DNA of 64,000 nucleotides from the NCBI GenBank assembly GCA_002682825.1, contig NOKP01000001.1, positions 1,576,464 to 1,640,463 of the forward strand, written 5' to 3'. Below are positions 11,606-25,642 of this stretch, in pieces. The notes beneath the pieces are model-generated. The model was given only the letters and a program-made list of their open reading frames with translations. It had not been told where the DNA came from and made no database searches. This DNA is from Neonectria sp. B-13 (lineage: Eukaryota; Ascomycota; Sordariomycetes; Hypocreales; Nectriaceae). Made by a program: the position numbers and the translations under genes. Positions within the stretch are counted from its first letter, which is position 1; each line of letters starts with the position of its first letter.

Positions 11606-12910
11606 TCAATTTGCCGTCAGAATCGCCGCGGCATCAGGCGATGAGCTGTGATCTCGCGTACCGCTGTTTCGTCGTCTCTCCCGTTCTTCGTACTTCTTCC
11701 GGTCTGCTTCCTTCTGCCGCTCATGGCTCACATATGTGGCATATCGCAGCGTGCCCAAGGTAAGCACTGCCATGAAAAGGATTCCCAGGACTGATCGCCG
11801 GATCAAAATCCACCGAACAGCCTCAATGTCCGACTTGGCATCGCTGCTGAGTAGGATGCTGATCTTATAGTTGAGTTGCTGGACCTGTATTGTTGTTAGG
11901 TTCGGATATACCCAAAATATCCCGTGTCATGGTAACCTACAGAGCTCTCGACGGTATTCTGCTCCTCTCTGACCACCATCTTGCGATCATTGAACATGCC
12001 TCGCACATTGTCGTTGAGCGTCAGCGCTTCTTGGTTCAGCGACTGCGTCAAGATATCCACCTCATGCTGCAAATGCGTCCGCTGTTGTCTGATTTGCTCC
12101 TCGGCCAGGCGTCGATTGTTTTTAATCTCTGTGCTGAGCTCCGAACATGCGGCTGTGAAGAGATATGTCTCCTTAAGTGCAACTGTCAGCAGCCAGACAT
12201 GCAACCACTCAAGTATTTCATCTCACATTCTCCACGTCACTCTTGCTGACCAAACTCGATTGCGCAATATGCAAATTATGGCCCAGCATCGAGCGAATCG
12301 CCTTCATGGACGTCGTGGCCTGCTCTCGCGAGTAGCCTTCATCCTGAAGACGCCTCACAAGCGAGTAGCTATCGAAATGGTGAACGTATGGCGGCGGCGA
12401 CATGGCAGGACCCTGCTTCACAATGGTCTCTGGAGGTTGCATGTGAAGGACCTCCTCAAGAGGCCCGCTATGTTTGGCTCCCTCCCGGGCCTGTCGAGCT
12501 CGATCCTCCTCGGAAATTTGTTCTGTGTTTGGCTGCTGCGAGGCATCGCTCGACTCTTGACCAGGCTGCACGGGGGGAGTTTGGGTGGCCGTCGTGGCCG
12601 TAGTCGTCGGCGTGGAATCGGAGGGTTGGGCCGGTTGCTCGGTCGGCTGCTCAGTCGGGTTCGCAGGTTGCTGGGGGGCAGCGCTCTGGTGAATCTCCTC
12701 CTTGGCGGGTGCAATCTCAATCACTCTGGGTAGGTTATTGAGAGGCTTGGGCTTCGCGGTGCTCAGTATTGGCGGTTCAACTGCCTTCCCCCGCCTCCGG
12801 GCAAATGTGCCTCTATGCCTAGCGAGCCCCGCGGCGCGAGACGGCCCCCCCGCGCGAACGGAGCGCAGCACATGCGGATAGAGGAATGTCAGCCGAGCGG
12901 CGGCCGTCAT
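11606..12910 (-). CDS. Mitochondrial coiled-coil membrane protein, DUF1640/MCUR1 (Fmp32) family
   Basis: Predicted 397 aa from three exons: 12227-12910, 11941-12171 and 11606-11884. The first 50 residues are rich in Arg/Ala with few acids (MTAAARLTFLYPHVLRSVRA), a typical mitochondrial targeting sequence. A Pro/Thr-rich linker leads to the DUF1640 core: FDSYSLVRRLQDEGYSREQA, SMKAIRSMLGHNLHIAQSSL, then ETYLFTAACSELSTEIKNNR and a coiled coil (EEQIRQQRTHLQHEVDILTQ). One transmembrane helix near the C-terminus (VLGILFMAVLTLGTLRYA) is followed by a charged tail. Animal MCUR1/CCDC90 and yeast Fmp32/Fmp-type relatives sit in the mitochondrial inner membrane and affect calcium uptake or respiratory assembly. 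The exact role in fungi is not settled. Confidence 0.85.
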
Positions 12911-14307
12911 TGCACTTGCGGGTAGGGCGCAAGCGCAGGGAGAGGATGGCGAGGGGGGGTTCGACAGGCGGGAGTATTAGGCTATCGGGACCGAGTCGGA
13001 CGAACCATGGGGACCGCGGCGCTGTTGGATGGCTAGCTGGTTGTAAGAGCGACGATGACCGAGAGAGTATCAAGATTCCCGGATGAGGGACAAGCTACGG
13101 GGGCGGAGCCGGCAACTGCCGTACCTGCCTTTGGTGGGGCTTGGCATTCTGCACGTGGCTGGCGTCATCTTACCTTCCATCCTCGATGGTACTGGCAGGG
13201 AAAGGATCAATTACGTGCTGACACGCGAACTAGGGAGGTTAGTCTACCGATGTTAGCCGGGCCGCGACAACTCCAATACCCTAAACTAAGCCCACGATTC
13301 GATGGGCAAAAACAATAACCAAAGCCCTCTATGGTCCTCAACATACATTTTGGTAATACGTGTATGGCAGATGGCTGTAATGCCTTGGTTCAGGAAACTC
13401 AGCCATGCAATTAGTTGAATCCGCTGTGTGCCAAGCTGCGTGATCATTCTAAGCAAAGCTACTACTTAGATAACTTCTCATCTCGATGCCCGCATCGTAA
13501 ACCTCCAGCCAAGTGAATGGGTGATCCACAACTCAAAGACATCACACAGTCACCATCTAAAACTCCCCTTCTTCATGAACAATCTTCCATTCCTTCGGAA
13601 CCTCTATGAACAATCACACCTCCCTGCTCTAGGTCTCACCTCCCCAATCCTCACCCCACAACTAACTAAATCCATTCCCATCCCATTCCAGTCAAAAAGA
13701 CACCCGCTGAATGCGACGTTTTCCCATGATCCCAGATTTCTCCTTCCATTTGGCCGTAGTCTAGTGCCCCAGTTGACCAGTTCTCTCCCGTATCCCCACC
13801 GATCCGCTGCATTACTCACAACCCGAATAACCCAGTACTGCAAACAACAAGCAAAACCCCATAAAAGGCAACGAAGCAAATAACAATGACAATACTCATA
13901 TCCCAGCGCTGCGTTTTTTTGTTTCTCCCCTTTCCCACTAATAATACTCCCGTCCACTCACGAGAGTAAAGCCCGTCATCTCGGGACCCCCCGACCCACC
14001 GGCCGCTTGATGAATATCCAGAATCGAGACTTTGTGCATGTGCAACCGAATCTCTCCGAAGAGAGCCGAGCAAGGATCCCCCCTCGCCCTGCCGCGCTGT
14101 ATTAGTGAATCATGTAACGAGACCATATATTCCATGTGAAGAAGGTGTGTGTAGTGTGCTTGGGTGCTTTTATGTTGATTCCCAGGGGACCGTTTAACGT
14201 GTGCGTTTTTTCATGTACAACGATCCCGGGCTAACGTCATAATACAAGTTATGAAAGGAACTGGCCACCTAAAGGGCCTGTAGTGTTGTCTTCGAGCCAA
14301 TGAGCAT
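12911..14307. other. Intergenic region between the DUF1640 gene and the Puf gene
   Basis: No coding region is supported. It should contain the promoter of the DUF1640 gene at its left end and the 3' UTR of the Puf gene at its right end. I looked for UGUAHAUA sites on the minus strand near 14.1-14.3 kb and found none. Confidence 0.5.
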
Positions 14308-17300
14308 TTAGGCCTCATTGTCCTGCACCTGAGGAGCGACGGCTTGCGTAGCGGAGGCCTTGGTTGCCCCGTCATCGGCAGGGACTCCCACGGCGCTCGC
14401 GCTCGTGCTGGGCGGGCTGCTGCTCTGGGGACTGTTGGTCTCGTTGGTCAGGGAGGGCGTGGGGGCCGATGAGTCCAGTTGGAGACCGTTCGGTCCCGTC
14501 TTGGACACAGTGCTGTCGCTGCCGAGACCGAGCAGCTTCTCGAGAGCCTGGAGCTGTCGCGAGGTTCCGCTCTTCTTCAAGCTGAAGTATTGAGGCTTGA
14601 TCTCCTCAACCAGCAGCTCCCTCTCGTTGCCTTCAAGTTGTCCGAGGAGCTTTTCTGCATGGGTGGTTAGCGATCAGCCAGTGCTTTGTGCATTATGAAT
14701 ACTTACGAATCACGTAATTGCCATACTGATCCCTCATCATCTGCTGAAGAGGGCTCGTCCCGTCGCTTCCGACAGCTGTAAGCTGCTCTCGGATGTCTGT
14801 CCGCTGTTGGGGCGACCCGTACTCAATGCACTTCTCAACAACATTGGACGCAAACTTATGCTTTGACAGGGTCAAGAGCTGAGACATGACCAGCTTGATG
14901 ATCTTGGCCCGGTCTTCGGGCTTCCCATTCTGGATGACATGCTGCGTGACATAGTTGCCATACTGATCCGTGATGAGGATCTGAATCGAACCGTGAAGCT
15001 CAGCCATGATCTTGGCCTTGTCATCTTCAGTGCCGTACTCGAGCATGCGCTGAATGACGCGACATCCATAGGCATGGGAAGCAAAGCCAGTCACATGACC
15101 CTTGAAAGCTGCCATGATGAAGTCCAGATGCTGGCGTGGCACAAGCTCGATGATTTTCTGGACAACGTGGTTGCCATTCTGGTCCCGGATGACCCTAACG
15201 ATCTCAGACTCCAGCTCCTTGGTCAACTCGGCCTGCTGCTCCACCAGGACATGCTCCAAAGCCTAAAGAAAAGTTAGCAGTCTGTTCCTGAGGGTTGAGC
15301 GAGATCCCACGTACCTTTTGGACCACCCGGCAGGCATATACCTGCACAGACAAGTCGACGACCTTGCCCTTCATCTTCTCCGCCAGGACCTTCTTCTGAA
15401 CTTGATTTCCGTGTTCAAAGAATTTCTGGATGACGTAGTTTCCAAACACATCCTTCATAAGCTGGATGGCATTGGGTTCAATTTCACGGAACACCTGGTC
15501 CTTTTCGTCGCTGTTGGCAGTCTCCAACTTCTGCTGGATAAACCTCGACCCGTGCTGATCTCCGCTGAACTCGACTACGTAGTTGTAGATATCCTTAAGT
15601 TCGTACCGCTTGTTTGACTTGGAGCTAAGTCTAAACTCATCGAGCAAAGCACTGCGGGCGCCCTTGGCGGGGTCCTGGTCCCGAGCTGGTCGGATCGGCA
15701 CATTTGCTCCCAAGCCATAACCAGCGGGTAGTGGAGGAAGACCATACCCAGGAATCATGGGATGGCGGAATCCCTGGGTATAAGGATCGATGAAGTTGGG
15801 AGGATACTGAGAGGTGAAGTTGGCGTAGGGATACTGGCTGGGATAGTAGGATGGGAACTGAGGAGCGTACTGAGCCGGTGTCCGTCGCTCGTGTTCGGCG
15901 GACCTCGGATCGCGGGATGAAGGACGGCCGCTCCAGGGGTCCGGAGTGGGCGCGTAGCTCCTTGGGCTGCTGTTTTGCTCAAGGCGATAGCTGGGTGCGG
16001 GAGAGATGCGGTCGACAGAACCCCGCTTCATGGCATGGAATTGGGCAACTAGCGGATCGGACCCCAAGTCGATGCTATTGCTGAACCGAGACGCGGCGGC
16101 CTCATTCACCCAGGACTGAGAACCGGGGTTCATCTGGAAAGGCTGAGAGGCCGGGTTGAAACTCGAGTTGCCAGAGGCCGCAGAGGCGCTGTCTAGAGTC
16201 ACCCGTCGGGCGAACTGCATGGACAGTTCATCGTCAATCTGTTTGTTGTTGAAGTTGAAGGCCCGCTGGTTGGCCGACTGGTTCTGGAACGAGGTCGAAT
16301 GGGTGGGCATTGGTCGTTGAGACTGAATGGAGCTGCTGGGTGTGTGGCCCCGTCCGTGGCCGTACATCTCAGGGAAGGCTGGGGAGCCCTGAGATTGCCG
16401 CGAGGGAGGGACACTCGAGTCACGGGCCGAGTTGTAGCCAGCAATCGAGTCCATGTATACTGCATCCTGAGGGCTCCGCTTCTGTTGGGCGAAGGCGGCG
16501 CCGTGTCCGTTCGCCTCATCCTGGAAACTCTTGCCGTTGAAGCCGCCCTTCTTCATTCCGATCGTAGCGTGTGTGGGGTCGAAGAAACCCGAACCGTTGG
16601 TGATGCCGCCATCTCGTGTCCGGTTTGGCGATGTGCTTGTCGATCGAGGAGGGTTCTCGTTGTTCCAAGGGCTGGCGCCCCAGGCGACATCGGCTTCAGA
16701 GTTTGCGTTGAGCGCGCTCGATCCTGAGGGGTTCTCGTCGGAATCTGGATTGTGGGTGAGCACTGGAGGGGCCAAAGGCAGCGGGCGAGGGTATGGAACG
16801 GACCTTTGGAGGCAATGGAGCGGTCTCTCGCATTGGAGATGGACGCGGACCAGATGTTCTTGTTAGGGTAGAGGTTAGAGGCTGGGAATGCAGAAGCAAT
16901 GGGCTGCTGCGGCTGCTGCGACTTGTCGCTAGAACCGGCTTGCATGGCGAAGTTTGGGAATCCCCTCGACCGCGTCTAGAATATGAAAAGAGAAGAGTCA
17001 GCATGCGACCAAGAAATTGTATAGCGTCGCGGCGATGTCCCCGTCGTGCAATCTTTTTTGTAGGGCCAACAGGACAAAAGAGCAGGTACGTTGGTCTTTT
17101 TGTCGTGGACGTGGACGTGGACTCGAGGCCAGGGCGAATCAAGCCTCCGTCAGGTGTGCGCTAGTTTGGCGCATGGTTGAGACACACGAGCACTGTGACG
17201 TCGCATTCCAGGCTCTGGGAGTCTGGGCTCCAGGCCCTCGGCAGGGGGGATGGCGGGTAGCCGAGGGGCGAAGCCGGGAACAGCACCGAATGAAGAAGAC

Positions 17301-17316
17301 TTACCGCAGTGGTCAT
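14308..17316 (-). CDS. Pumilio-family RNA-binding protein of the Puf3/PUM1 type
   Basis: Predicted 838 aa from five exons: 17305-17316, 16804-16975, 15315-16744, 14707-15262 and 14308-14654. The first coding exon is only MTTA. Residues 1-425 are Ser/Pro/Asn/Gln-rich and disordered. From about 428 eight PUF repeats follow; their base-reading triplets are visible as SRFIQ, NYVIQ, CRVVQ, NHVVQ, CRVIQ, NYVTQ, SNVVE and NYVIQ. By the known PUF code, repeats 8 to 1 read UGUA-N-AUA, the Puf3/PUM1 site. Such proteins bind 3' UTRs and repress or localise mRNAs; yeast Puf3 controls messages for mitochondrial biogenesis. The 329 bp first intron is long for this window; starting instead at the internal ATG (MQAGSS) would lose 14 residues. 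A very long gene-free region lies upstream. Confidence 0.93.
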
Positions 17317-19511
17317 GATCGGGGATGGGAAGAGTCGTCTCGTCGGGCGCGGAGAAGATGGCGGACAAGGACAGTTTTCAGCGGTGCCGGAACGAGGTTT
17401 GGCTGGCGCTGTTGGTCTTTTGTCGAGGGCGGCCTTGGTTGGCGCAAGGGAGGATTTGGTTTTAGAGCGGCAGATGGGCTTGCGCTATGGTGCTGGGCCT
17501 AGGCTCGGCAGTGGGACGGACGGTCCAGGGACGACCAGTTGCAGGCCACTGGACGAGACAAGACGCGCTACCGACGCTGGGCGATGCTGCGATGGTTTTT
17601 GAGGCGGCTCCGACAAGACCGTGGGATGTGTTCTAGCGTATGATCGGAATGTTCCCAAGGTGAGTGCGTTGCGGGAGTGGTTTGATGAAGATGTCGGGAG
17701 TTGTTATCGACAAAATAATGTATGGATGGGTTAAAAGTTCTAATAGGTAAATCCCGAGCAGGTGTCAGCACAGTCTAAAACCCGGGTGGGCTCCAGCAGC
17801 CGCTCGTAGGCCATCAGGTTACAGGGCACTGTGGAGGCGACGGGGACCAAAAAAAGACGGGGTAGCATTTGCGGACTGGGTTGGTAAGGCTGATGTCGAG
17901 CGTCGAGCGTCCAGGCGGACCAAGCAGGGGGTGCCAGACGACTTAAAAACACAAGCGACGGGAGTTTGGGGACCCGACCAGATCTGTATCTGTATCTGGA
18001 TGCAGGGAAGGACTCACGGGCAGGATTTCCTTGGAAACGCGTTGTAGCAGTAATGGTAGGGGTTACTGTAGTGGCCGTGGTGGAAGTCGTGGAAGCGGTA
18101 GCGAAGGCCGTCGCAGGAGTAGCAGTCGCAGGTGAAGCAGCCGCCAGGGTTGTTGACCAAGCTCTTCAGGCTCAAGGGGCCCTTGGTTAGCCTCTTGTTG
18201 TTTTAGGTCTTGAAACCTGGATGACCCTAAACAGATATGCTGGATTGAGAGGGGAGAGGGAGAAAACTGTGTGCGTGTGCGTGTGCGTGAGCGGTGCGCT
18301 GTGTTGTTGTGTGCTTGCACGCCGTGTGTGCTAATGTGTGCTGCGTGCTTGTGCTGAGTGTGTCGGTGCGAGCGCCTGGGGTGGTGTCGCGTGCGTGGGT
18401 GTGTATGGTAGATGTTTGGGAATGTAGCAGGATCCTAGCTGGCTTCGGGAGAGATTATGAGACGGGAGGCCTGGAACCGATCCGATCGGCGGAATTTTTA
18501 AATGTGGGACTGTGACGGCATGTACAGAAGAAGAAGAAATTATGAGAGAGGGAGAGAGATAGGCTGTAAGTATATGGCAAAAAGGTAGGTACGGTCGGTG
18601 ACTGTTGATGAGAAGGTAAAGTAACGGGGCCGAGAATAATCGACAGCAGGGTCCCCAGAGAGTGTCACTGGAGAGAACCTGGACGGAAATATGTCGTCAT
18701 AAATTGTTTCCTTGTTTTGTGCAGAGATGGAAGATGGAAAGGGAATGATTAGAATCGAGAGAGGCAGTGAGGGTGACAGCGAGAGGGAAAGAGAGCGAGA
18801 GGGGAGAGGAGGAGGATATGGAAAGCGGGCGACAGTGGAGGGACGGGAAGGTTGAACAGAAGGCGGGCGCAGCGGTTTAGATGTAGTAGACCACGGGCCA
18901 AACAAGGGCAGCTCGTCAGGTAGCACGTCGCCAGGGCCGGAATGTGCGGGTGCGGGAAGAGATCAAGACGGCTTGCTGTGGTTTCCCCTCGAGGCGAAGG
19001 GGGAAATCATAGGCGCCGGGGCGAGGAATGATGAGCGAGACAAGCCCGGTGGTAGATTGGGCGTGGGTAAGGTAGGATGAACAATGATGTCCAGGGAGAT
19101 GGAGTCGGAGTACCAGTAGATCGTGAGGAACAGGGCAATGGCGTCGGATATGAACGGTGAACGTCTCCTCCGGTGGATGGGTCAAGCAGCAAGAGGGGGA
19201 AGAGAAAGAAACACAGCGACGGGAGCCTTCTACAATCAGGGACGAGAGAAGAAACATGCCGATTTCGTATTGTCGTCGGACTGGTACATAGCAGGTAACA
19301 AGTGGCAAGGGGAGATGGAAGAGGAGACGGCAGAGGATGCAGCAGGGGTGTTTGGGAGCAGGCTAGACCAAAGCAAAGCAAAGTAAAGCAGCAAGGCAAA
19401 GCAAATGCAATGCAATGAAAATCTACTACTAGGTAGGAGGAGCCTTTGTACGGACCATGGATGTAGAGGAAAGTCAAGCCAAGGCAAAATATCTTAGTAT
19501 GTTCGTACAGA

Positions 19512-19591
19512 CGTGTGTGTGCGTGTGTGCGTGTGTGTGTGCGTGTGTGTGTGTGTGTGTGTATATGTGTGTGTGTATGTGTGTATGTGTG
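19512..19591 (+). repeat. GT dinucleotide microsatellite
   Basis: About 80 bases of GTGTGC and GTGT runs with GTAT interruptions at the 3' end. Simple repeat. Confidence 0.95.
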
Positions 19592-22500
19592 CCATCTCGT
19601 AGCCAGACCTACTTACTACTAGTAGTAGTACCTACACCCACCGACAGAGGGGCATCCTGCAGCAGGGTACTTGCTTGCTTACCTGCCCGTCTGCCGACAT
19701 GTCGGTGGGAAAAAGAGTGTCCAACCCTGTCCACCTGCGGTACGTGCGAAGTATCCGTCCAGATGCACGTTATCGATGTTTTGGCTGGTCCTTGGGGATC
19801 GTTCTGTGTGCACAAGGGCAGGCCAGACCAGGCCCAGGCAAGACATCTCCCGAGGGTTGCACCACAACAGGGCGGCCACACCCGCACCTCTCGTCAGAGT
19901 TGATAGGTGAGGGCGGATGTGTGTGCGTTTGTGTGAGGGCGATCTCAACGGGAGATGCGGCCTGCCCGGGTCTATCCAGTTCGCGTGTGTGCTCTGCTCT
20001 GTCTGTCATCTGTGAACCCACAGCCACAGCCAGAGCCAGAGAGGGAGATCACGTTTACGAGTGAGTACTCGCCTTACACTCTCTCCTCTATCTCATCCCT
20101 CTCGTGCACGCCCTGATTGATAACTACTTGCATGGATGGGTCTCTCCTCTTTGCTTCCCCCTAAGAGCCAAGCCGGCGTTGCTCTAAGTTACCCCCTGCC
20201 CAGACCCAGATCGCGGCTTTAGCTCCCCTCCCAGCCCCAAGCAGGCTTAGTGATATCCCCACCAGCCGCTATCCATCCTAATCAAGGAGGCCCGAGTGTC
20301 CTTTATTTCGACCCCGAGGAAATGGATGTCACCCTGTCTCTCGCCTTTATCAACAGACCCAACAGCCACCATTGAACACTCGATAGTCCCACCCGAACTT
20401 GGACTGCTTGCCTCGGTGTTTGTCATGAAATACCTCGAGGAACACCACTTCGTTCCATAATGTGTCACGATACCGGTGTCTAAGGAGCCGAAACCGCGTG
20501 ATTCGGTCATGTTTGAGTAGCTAGCCGAGAGTTCGGCTCTCCTTCTGTCTTCCCCGCTCCCTTTTTACTCTCTGTTTATGTCTCTGTCTCTGTCTCTGTT
20601 TCTATTTCTCCTGTGCTTTCTTTTGTCCAAATGACTAGTCCCATTCGGTACCCGTCTTCCATCGTCCCTCCCTCCATCGTCTCCCTAGTTTCTCCCGCTT
20701 TGCCATCCTCCTCAAACCACGAACCGTTGTATGGCAATGGTCTGTTCGACACTCGCAGATTGTAGAACCCCCACTTGGTGTCTCGGTATCTCGGGGGAGC
20801 AAGGTTCGAGAAGAGTAACGAAGTAGAGGCATGCCCGTGAGTGACGATGGCCGCTTCGCTGTACGAGTTCGGCAACCAACATGAGCACTCTGTGTCAGCC
20901 TCACTCCCAGTTCCCATCAAGCTGTCCGTCATCTAACCCCTCGTATCTCCTGACTTGCGCAAGAAGCGTGACACGGCTTCGTCCAGTGCCCCCATTAAGC
21001 AAACTAACCGGCAGTACTAGGTTGCTATGACATATGACGTCTGGTGGTTTCTAACGAACTTTTCATGAGCAAACCGTCCATCTTCCAAGTAAAGCAGCTC
21101 CAAGGGACACACTTACGGAATCCCCTTCGTTGCAGGGGGCAATAGGCGTAATCGCTGACAGGCGTTTGTTGCCTCGAAGGGAGACTGCAGGCCGGGAAGC
21201 AAGGGAGGTAGGCACCCGCTCTCCCGCCGATATTACGAAGTACATCTTCTATCACCACAACCCACCTATCTTCAGGGAGACGAAAGCCCCTCTCATGGGC
21301 TCTGGAACGGTAAGTCTGACCTGAAATTGTCCACGTTGAGCTAAGCCCCCATCCGTGGTATGCTGAACCCGCTAGCAACGGTGGCTATGGAGACGGCGCT
21401 ACCCGGGAGCTACTCACTTCATCTCTCCCACCACCGCTGTATTCGACCCAAGACACCTCATTATGAGACTCCTGCGATGACTTGGAACCGCGGTGCATCG
21501 TTCACTGTCGATATCAAGAGGGCACCATGCCCACAGTCTTGACATAGATTTCTACAAACATGTTACGAGGTAGCAAAGAACAGGGTTGCCATATGGAAGC
21601 TGGTCAAATCTGTTGACTCTTGACTTGATGTAGAATTGCTATCTGTCAACGAGAGGCACGGCTGCTACTGCTGGCGGGAATATGCTTCAATTCCTCTACC
21701 TCGTCACCTATCACCCGCCACTACTATCATCGATAATTATAATGTATGCTTGGTGTTTGGCCCGCTTGCCAAATCAAATAGTGCTGTTAACCTCAGCTTT
21801 GAGGAAGTTGGCATGGAAACTGGCCATATCGACAATGATTGTGTTCCAAACGGCACGCTGGAACTAGGAACTGACAAAGCCATCAAAGTGTTCCTGGCGG
21901 ATGGGAGACGTAATATACCTGGAGCTTTGTTGACGCCCCCACAGCTGCCCATGCCATGCCTTGTTTAGAGGAAAGGGTTGCCGGTTATTTGCCTCTGTGT
22001 TCACTTATACGGTTGCCATGAGCGGTGCACGAGAAGCGGAAGGCTCCGCGTTGTCATCTCCCGCCGACCACATACATTTGAGTCTTGAGGTATGCAATGT
22101 CTACATGACCTGTTGTCAGGTGCCTTGTGTGAATCAGACAAACAATGGGTTGCGGGTGTCGCGACCGCCTTGTTGTCGCGGTCTTAGACAATAGCCGACA
22201 ATTGTACTCCGCACCCTGAAACTTACAGTATCATGATGGATATCAGCCAGCCAGGTGACGTAGGGTAGGACCGAGACCAATGCACTGTCGTCACACTGGC
22301 TTGTAACTTTCTAATGTCCTATTGCGATTCAGGGGCGGCCTGGTGTCTGGTACAGGAGTTCTGACCCGTTGAGAGCGCCGGGACACGTGGGTGCGCCGGA
22401 CCGCCTCCATGTTGGAATCTTGGAGAGACGAAACTGTTGGTTATGATGAAATAGTGGTCATCTTGTTTGAGCGAGGTTACCATCGGGTTCAGGATACCGT

Positions 22501-23815
22501 CACTCGAGGTCTCCTGTGCGACAGCTGATGCAGTCCACTTGGATGACCTGCCTGTTTGCAGAACCTGCTGATTGACAGACAGCCTGTTCTGGTGCGATTG
22601 AGAATACATGTCGGCGCACAAAGCCGGCGGAGGGTGACGAGGTACGGCCGAAAGCTGCGAAACGGGAAAAAGAGACTTGACGGCCAGGTCGAGGTTGAAC
22701 GCGTCAGTGGCATTCCCGAGCTAGGTGTCATCAATCAAAGGCCGATGTTTGATTGAGGAGTGAGAGGACAACCGGACAGAAGCTACCATATGAATAAAAA
22801 GCACAAAAGCAACAAGCAGACCATAGAACTTGAGCAGATGACATGTTTGGGAGAAGATGGAGACGGTTCCTGGCCAATTAGCGAGGCGGCTGCCGATATC
22901 TGGGGGTTGAGGACCGAGACAAATCGGCGGTGAGGCCATTTGTCTTTGGGAGGCAGATCCAATCACCGGTGATGTTGAGTGATGGCAAGACAGCGGGTGA
23001 TAAGTGTGCAACAACGAAGAGAGCGATGCCAGCTGTCCTTGGTGGAGACGAGATGTGTTGGCGCACACTCACAGTGACACGGGTACAGCCAGCAGTTCCT
23101 CTGCAGCGAAGGCAGAAAAGCCAAGGCAAAGACCGACGCAGGGGTGACGAAGAGACTTTGACAATCGTCGATCCGATCAAGCCGCGATGGCTACGAACAC
23201 AGCCCTGCAATAAGCAATCGAGTGGAGGCGAATCCTTTGTGTGGATGCTCGCCCCGGCTCTTTGGACCGAGCCACGCTGCGGACGACGGCGTGATGACTG
23301 AGTAAGCTGGCTGTGGATTGAGGATAGGAGAGAGCAGATGGCATCACGCCGCGATCAAGTCTCGCGATTCAGGAGACTAGGGGCAGTGAGGGACAGGGAG
23401 GGACAGGGAGGGGACCGTTCGCCTTGTCGCCCTTGCAGGGATAGGGCGTCCTTTAATCGTCTTGGACAAGCCTTGGAACGAAGACCATGGAAGACGAGAT
23501 GAATGAGCAAGGCACCGGAAACGTCGGCCCACAGACACCGAGGCAAAGCGAGGCAAAGCAACGCATGGCAGAGCACGTATTAGCAGTAGTTGACGCGTGA
23601 TATTGCTCCACCAAGGAGGCGAGCATCTCAACAGAATGGAACTGAGCAATCCCACGTGCTCCGTGCGCGGATGGATTGAGAATGGATAATAAGCCCTCAC
23701 TCTGCGTCCGTCCCTGGGCCATCCATGCGTGGTCCATGCCTGTCTATTCTCCGTTTCTCCTCCGTTTCTGTGGATCAGCGAGCGGAGCGAAACATCCATT
23801 GTCCAAACCAAAATA

Positions 23816-23834
23816 GCAGCAGCAGCAGCAGCAG
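23816..23834 (+). repeat. AGC trinucleotide repeat
   Basis: Six uninterrupted AGC units, not within any supported coding frame. Confidence 0.9.
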
Positions 23835-25642
23835 TAATTAATTACTACGCAGAAACAGCCCGGCTGGCGGAGCGATAATTACGTCCTGGGGAATGAAAGC
23901 AACCCAACCCGACAAAGCGTGCTTTGAGGGGGAGATGGGTTGACGGGCGACGGGGTATTCGTAGTCTAGTTTCTTGGGTTGCTTTGACGAGCTTTGACGA
24001 GCTTTGACTGGCAATTCACCACGGAACCAAACAAGAGTGTGATGCCCTTGCATGCGGCCGACCTCGCCTACGAATACCTTGTCAACTTGCCTCCTGCTGA
24101 ACCCACCGACGCGAGATATACTTAACTCGTACATAGTACGGAGTACATGCAGGCACCATCATCACACGCTCAGCAAAATGCTCAATCCAACCGCCCGCTG
24201 AACCTGCCTGCTTGCCGCTCGCTGCCTTTGCCGCCTGTGATTCCGCTTCCCCAACGTCCAGACTCGCCTGTGGCAGCCCCAATCAACAAGCACAGCACCG
24301 CCTGGCGTCCGTTGTCACTCCTGTCCAATCTCTTGTTGACTGTCGACCAGTTTCCCGCTTTGTTCGAGAACCGCCCCCGAGACGTCGTTGACTCGTCGCC
24401 CACAATGGACCTGGTTTTCCCCACCGGGCCCCGGGAGGCTTGGCAGGGGAATCCAGCAGCAGGCCAACGGCTGCAGCCAATGAAGCGCGCGCCTACGGGG
24501 GAGACCTAGCAGGGAAGCCCAGCAAGCAGCAGCGCTCGTTCACGCACTAACAATGCCCTGATCACCCGGACCATCGACATCCGCGCATTCTATTGGCCAT
24601 AGGCGACTCCACATGCACGGCCAGCGAGGGGGGCGGCCGGGGGCCTACCAGCGGTTGGCTCCGGCGGCCAATTGTAGCGCCTCCGCCCCTGAACGAACCT
24701 CGAGGTTTGCCCCCATAGTGCCCCGAAAGAGCACAAGGCCGTCCCGTGAGGGCCTGTTACGGCCTGCTACGGCGTGGTACCGCCCCAAGCAGCTCACCGC
24801 AGCCCACCAGAACACACCAAAACAGGCCGCTGCAGTGGCTGCACCGCTGGGATCCCAGGCGGCACCTCATTTCCGCTGGGCCCCCCAATCTCGTCTCCTC
24901 CCTGTCCGTCCTGTTTTTCTACTGCCTCCCCCCCCCGACAGCCGAGCCCTTCCTTTCCCTCTTTTTGCTCTGCTTTGTCCATCCCGTCCTTCAACCACCA
25001 CGGGCCAGTTTCGTGATCTCGACCAAAGGCATCGTTTTGCTCCATTACATCCTTTCGCTCTCTCTTTTTGGAATCATCAGCTTCACTCTTTCAGCTGAGA
25101 TCCGTCCAGTCTTTCGACCCCTCCACTCGCTATTCCCAACATAACGAACCCTCCCTTCCTTTGCTTATACCAGCCCCTCGCTTTCGACTGCGGTGCCACA
25201 CAGCCAGCTTAGGTATTCTACCTCGCACGACCATTGGCGATATCTCTCCCTGGCGTACGTGACCACCCATTCCCCGCCTTCTCTATTCTTTTGTCTACGC
25301 TCCATCTCTCTTCCGCGACACCGCGTTCCATGAATGGGTGTGATGCTCTTGCTCTGGGTTGGCCACCAGCCGTCGAGACCACACAACCAGCCTGTGGGCG
25401 GAATGGGCTTTACCATCATATTGGACTATGCGTAGCTGCAGTCAATTCCCATCTCTGCCGGCACAGACAGGACAACCACTCTGGCACATGAACCGCCATG
25501 GCGCGAGCTCCGCTAACATGGCTCCGAATAATAGATCCCTCGACCCCGTCATTCGTTATCCCCTCGCACCAGAGCAACCCTTGATCCCCTGATCTTGATC
25601 CCAACGACCACTGCCGTTTACACGCCGTCACCTCCATTCACC

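Larger units (their letters stand above)
17317..25642. other. 8.3 kb gene-free region upstream of the Puf and membrane-protein genes
   Basis: No frame in this stretch shows a recognisable domain or a chain of splice-linked exons. A purine-rich tract at about 18720-18830 (CT-rich on the minus strand) is a plausible Puf promoter or 5' leader. A GT microsatellite lies at 19512-19591 and (AGC)n at 23816-23834. The right end, from about 24.9 to 25.6 kb, is CT-rich on the plus strand and is probably promoter and leader of the gene starting at 25643. ORFs such as 21636-21968 plus and 20576-20932 minus have no support beyond length. Confidence 0.5.
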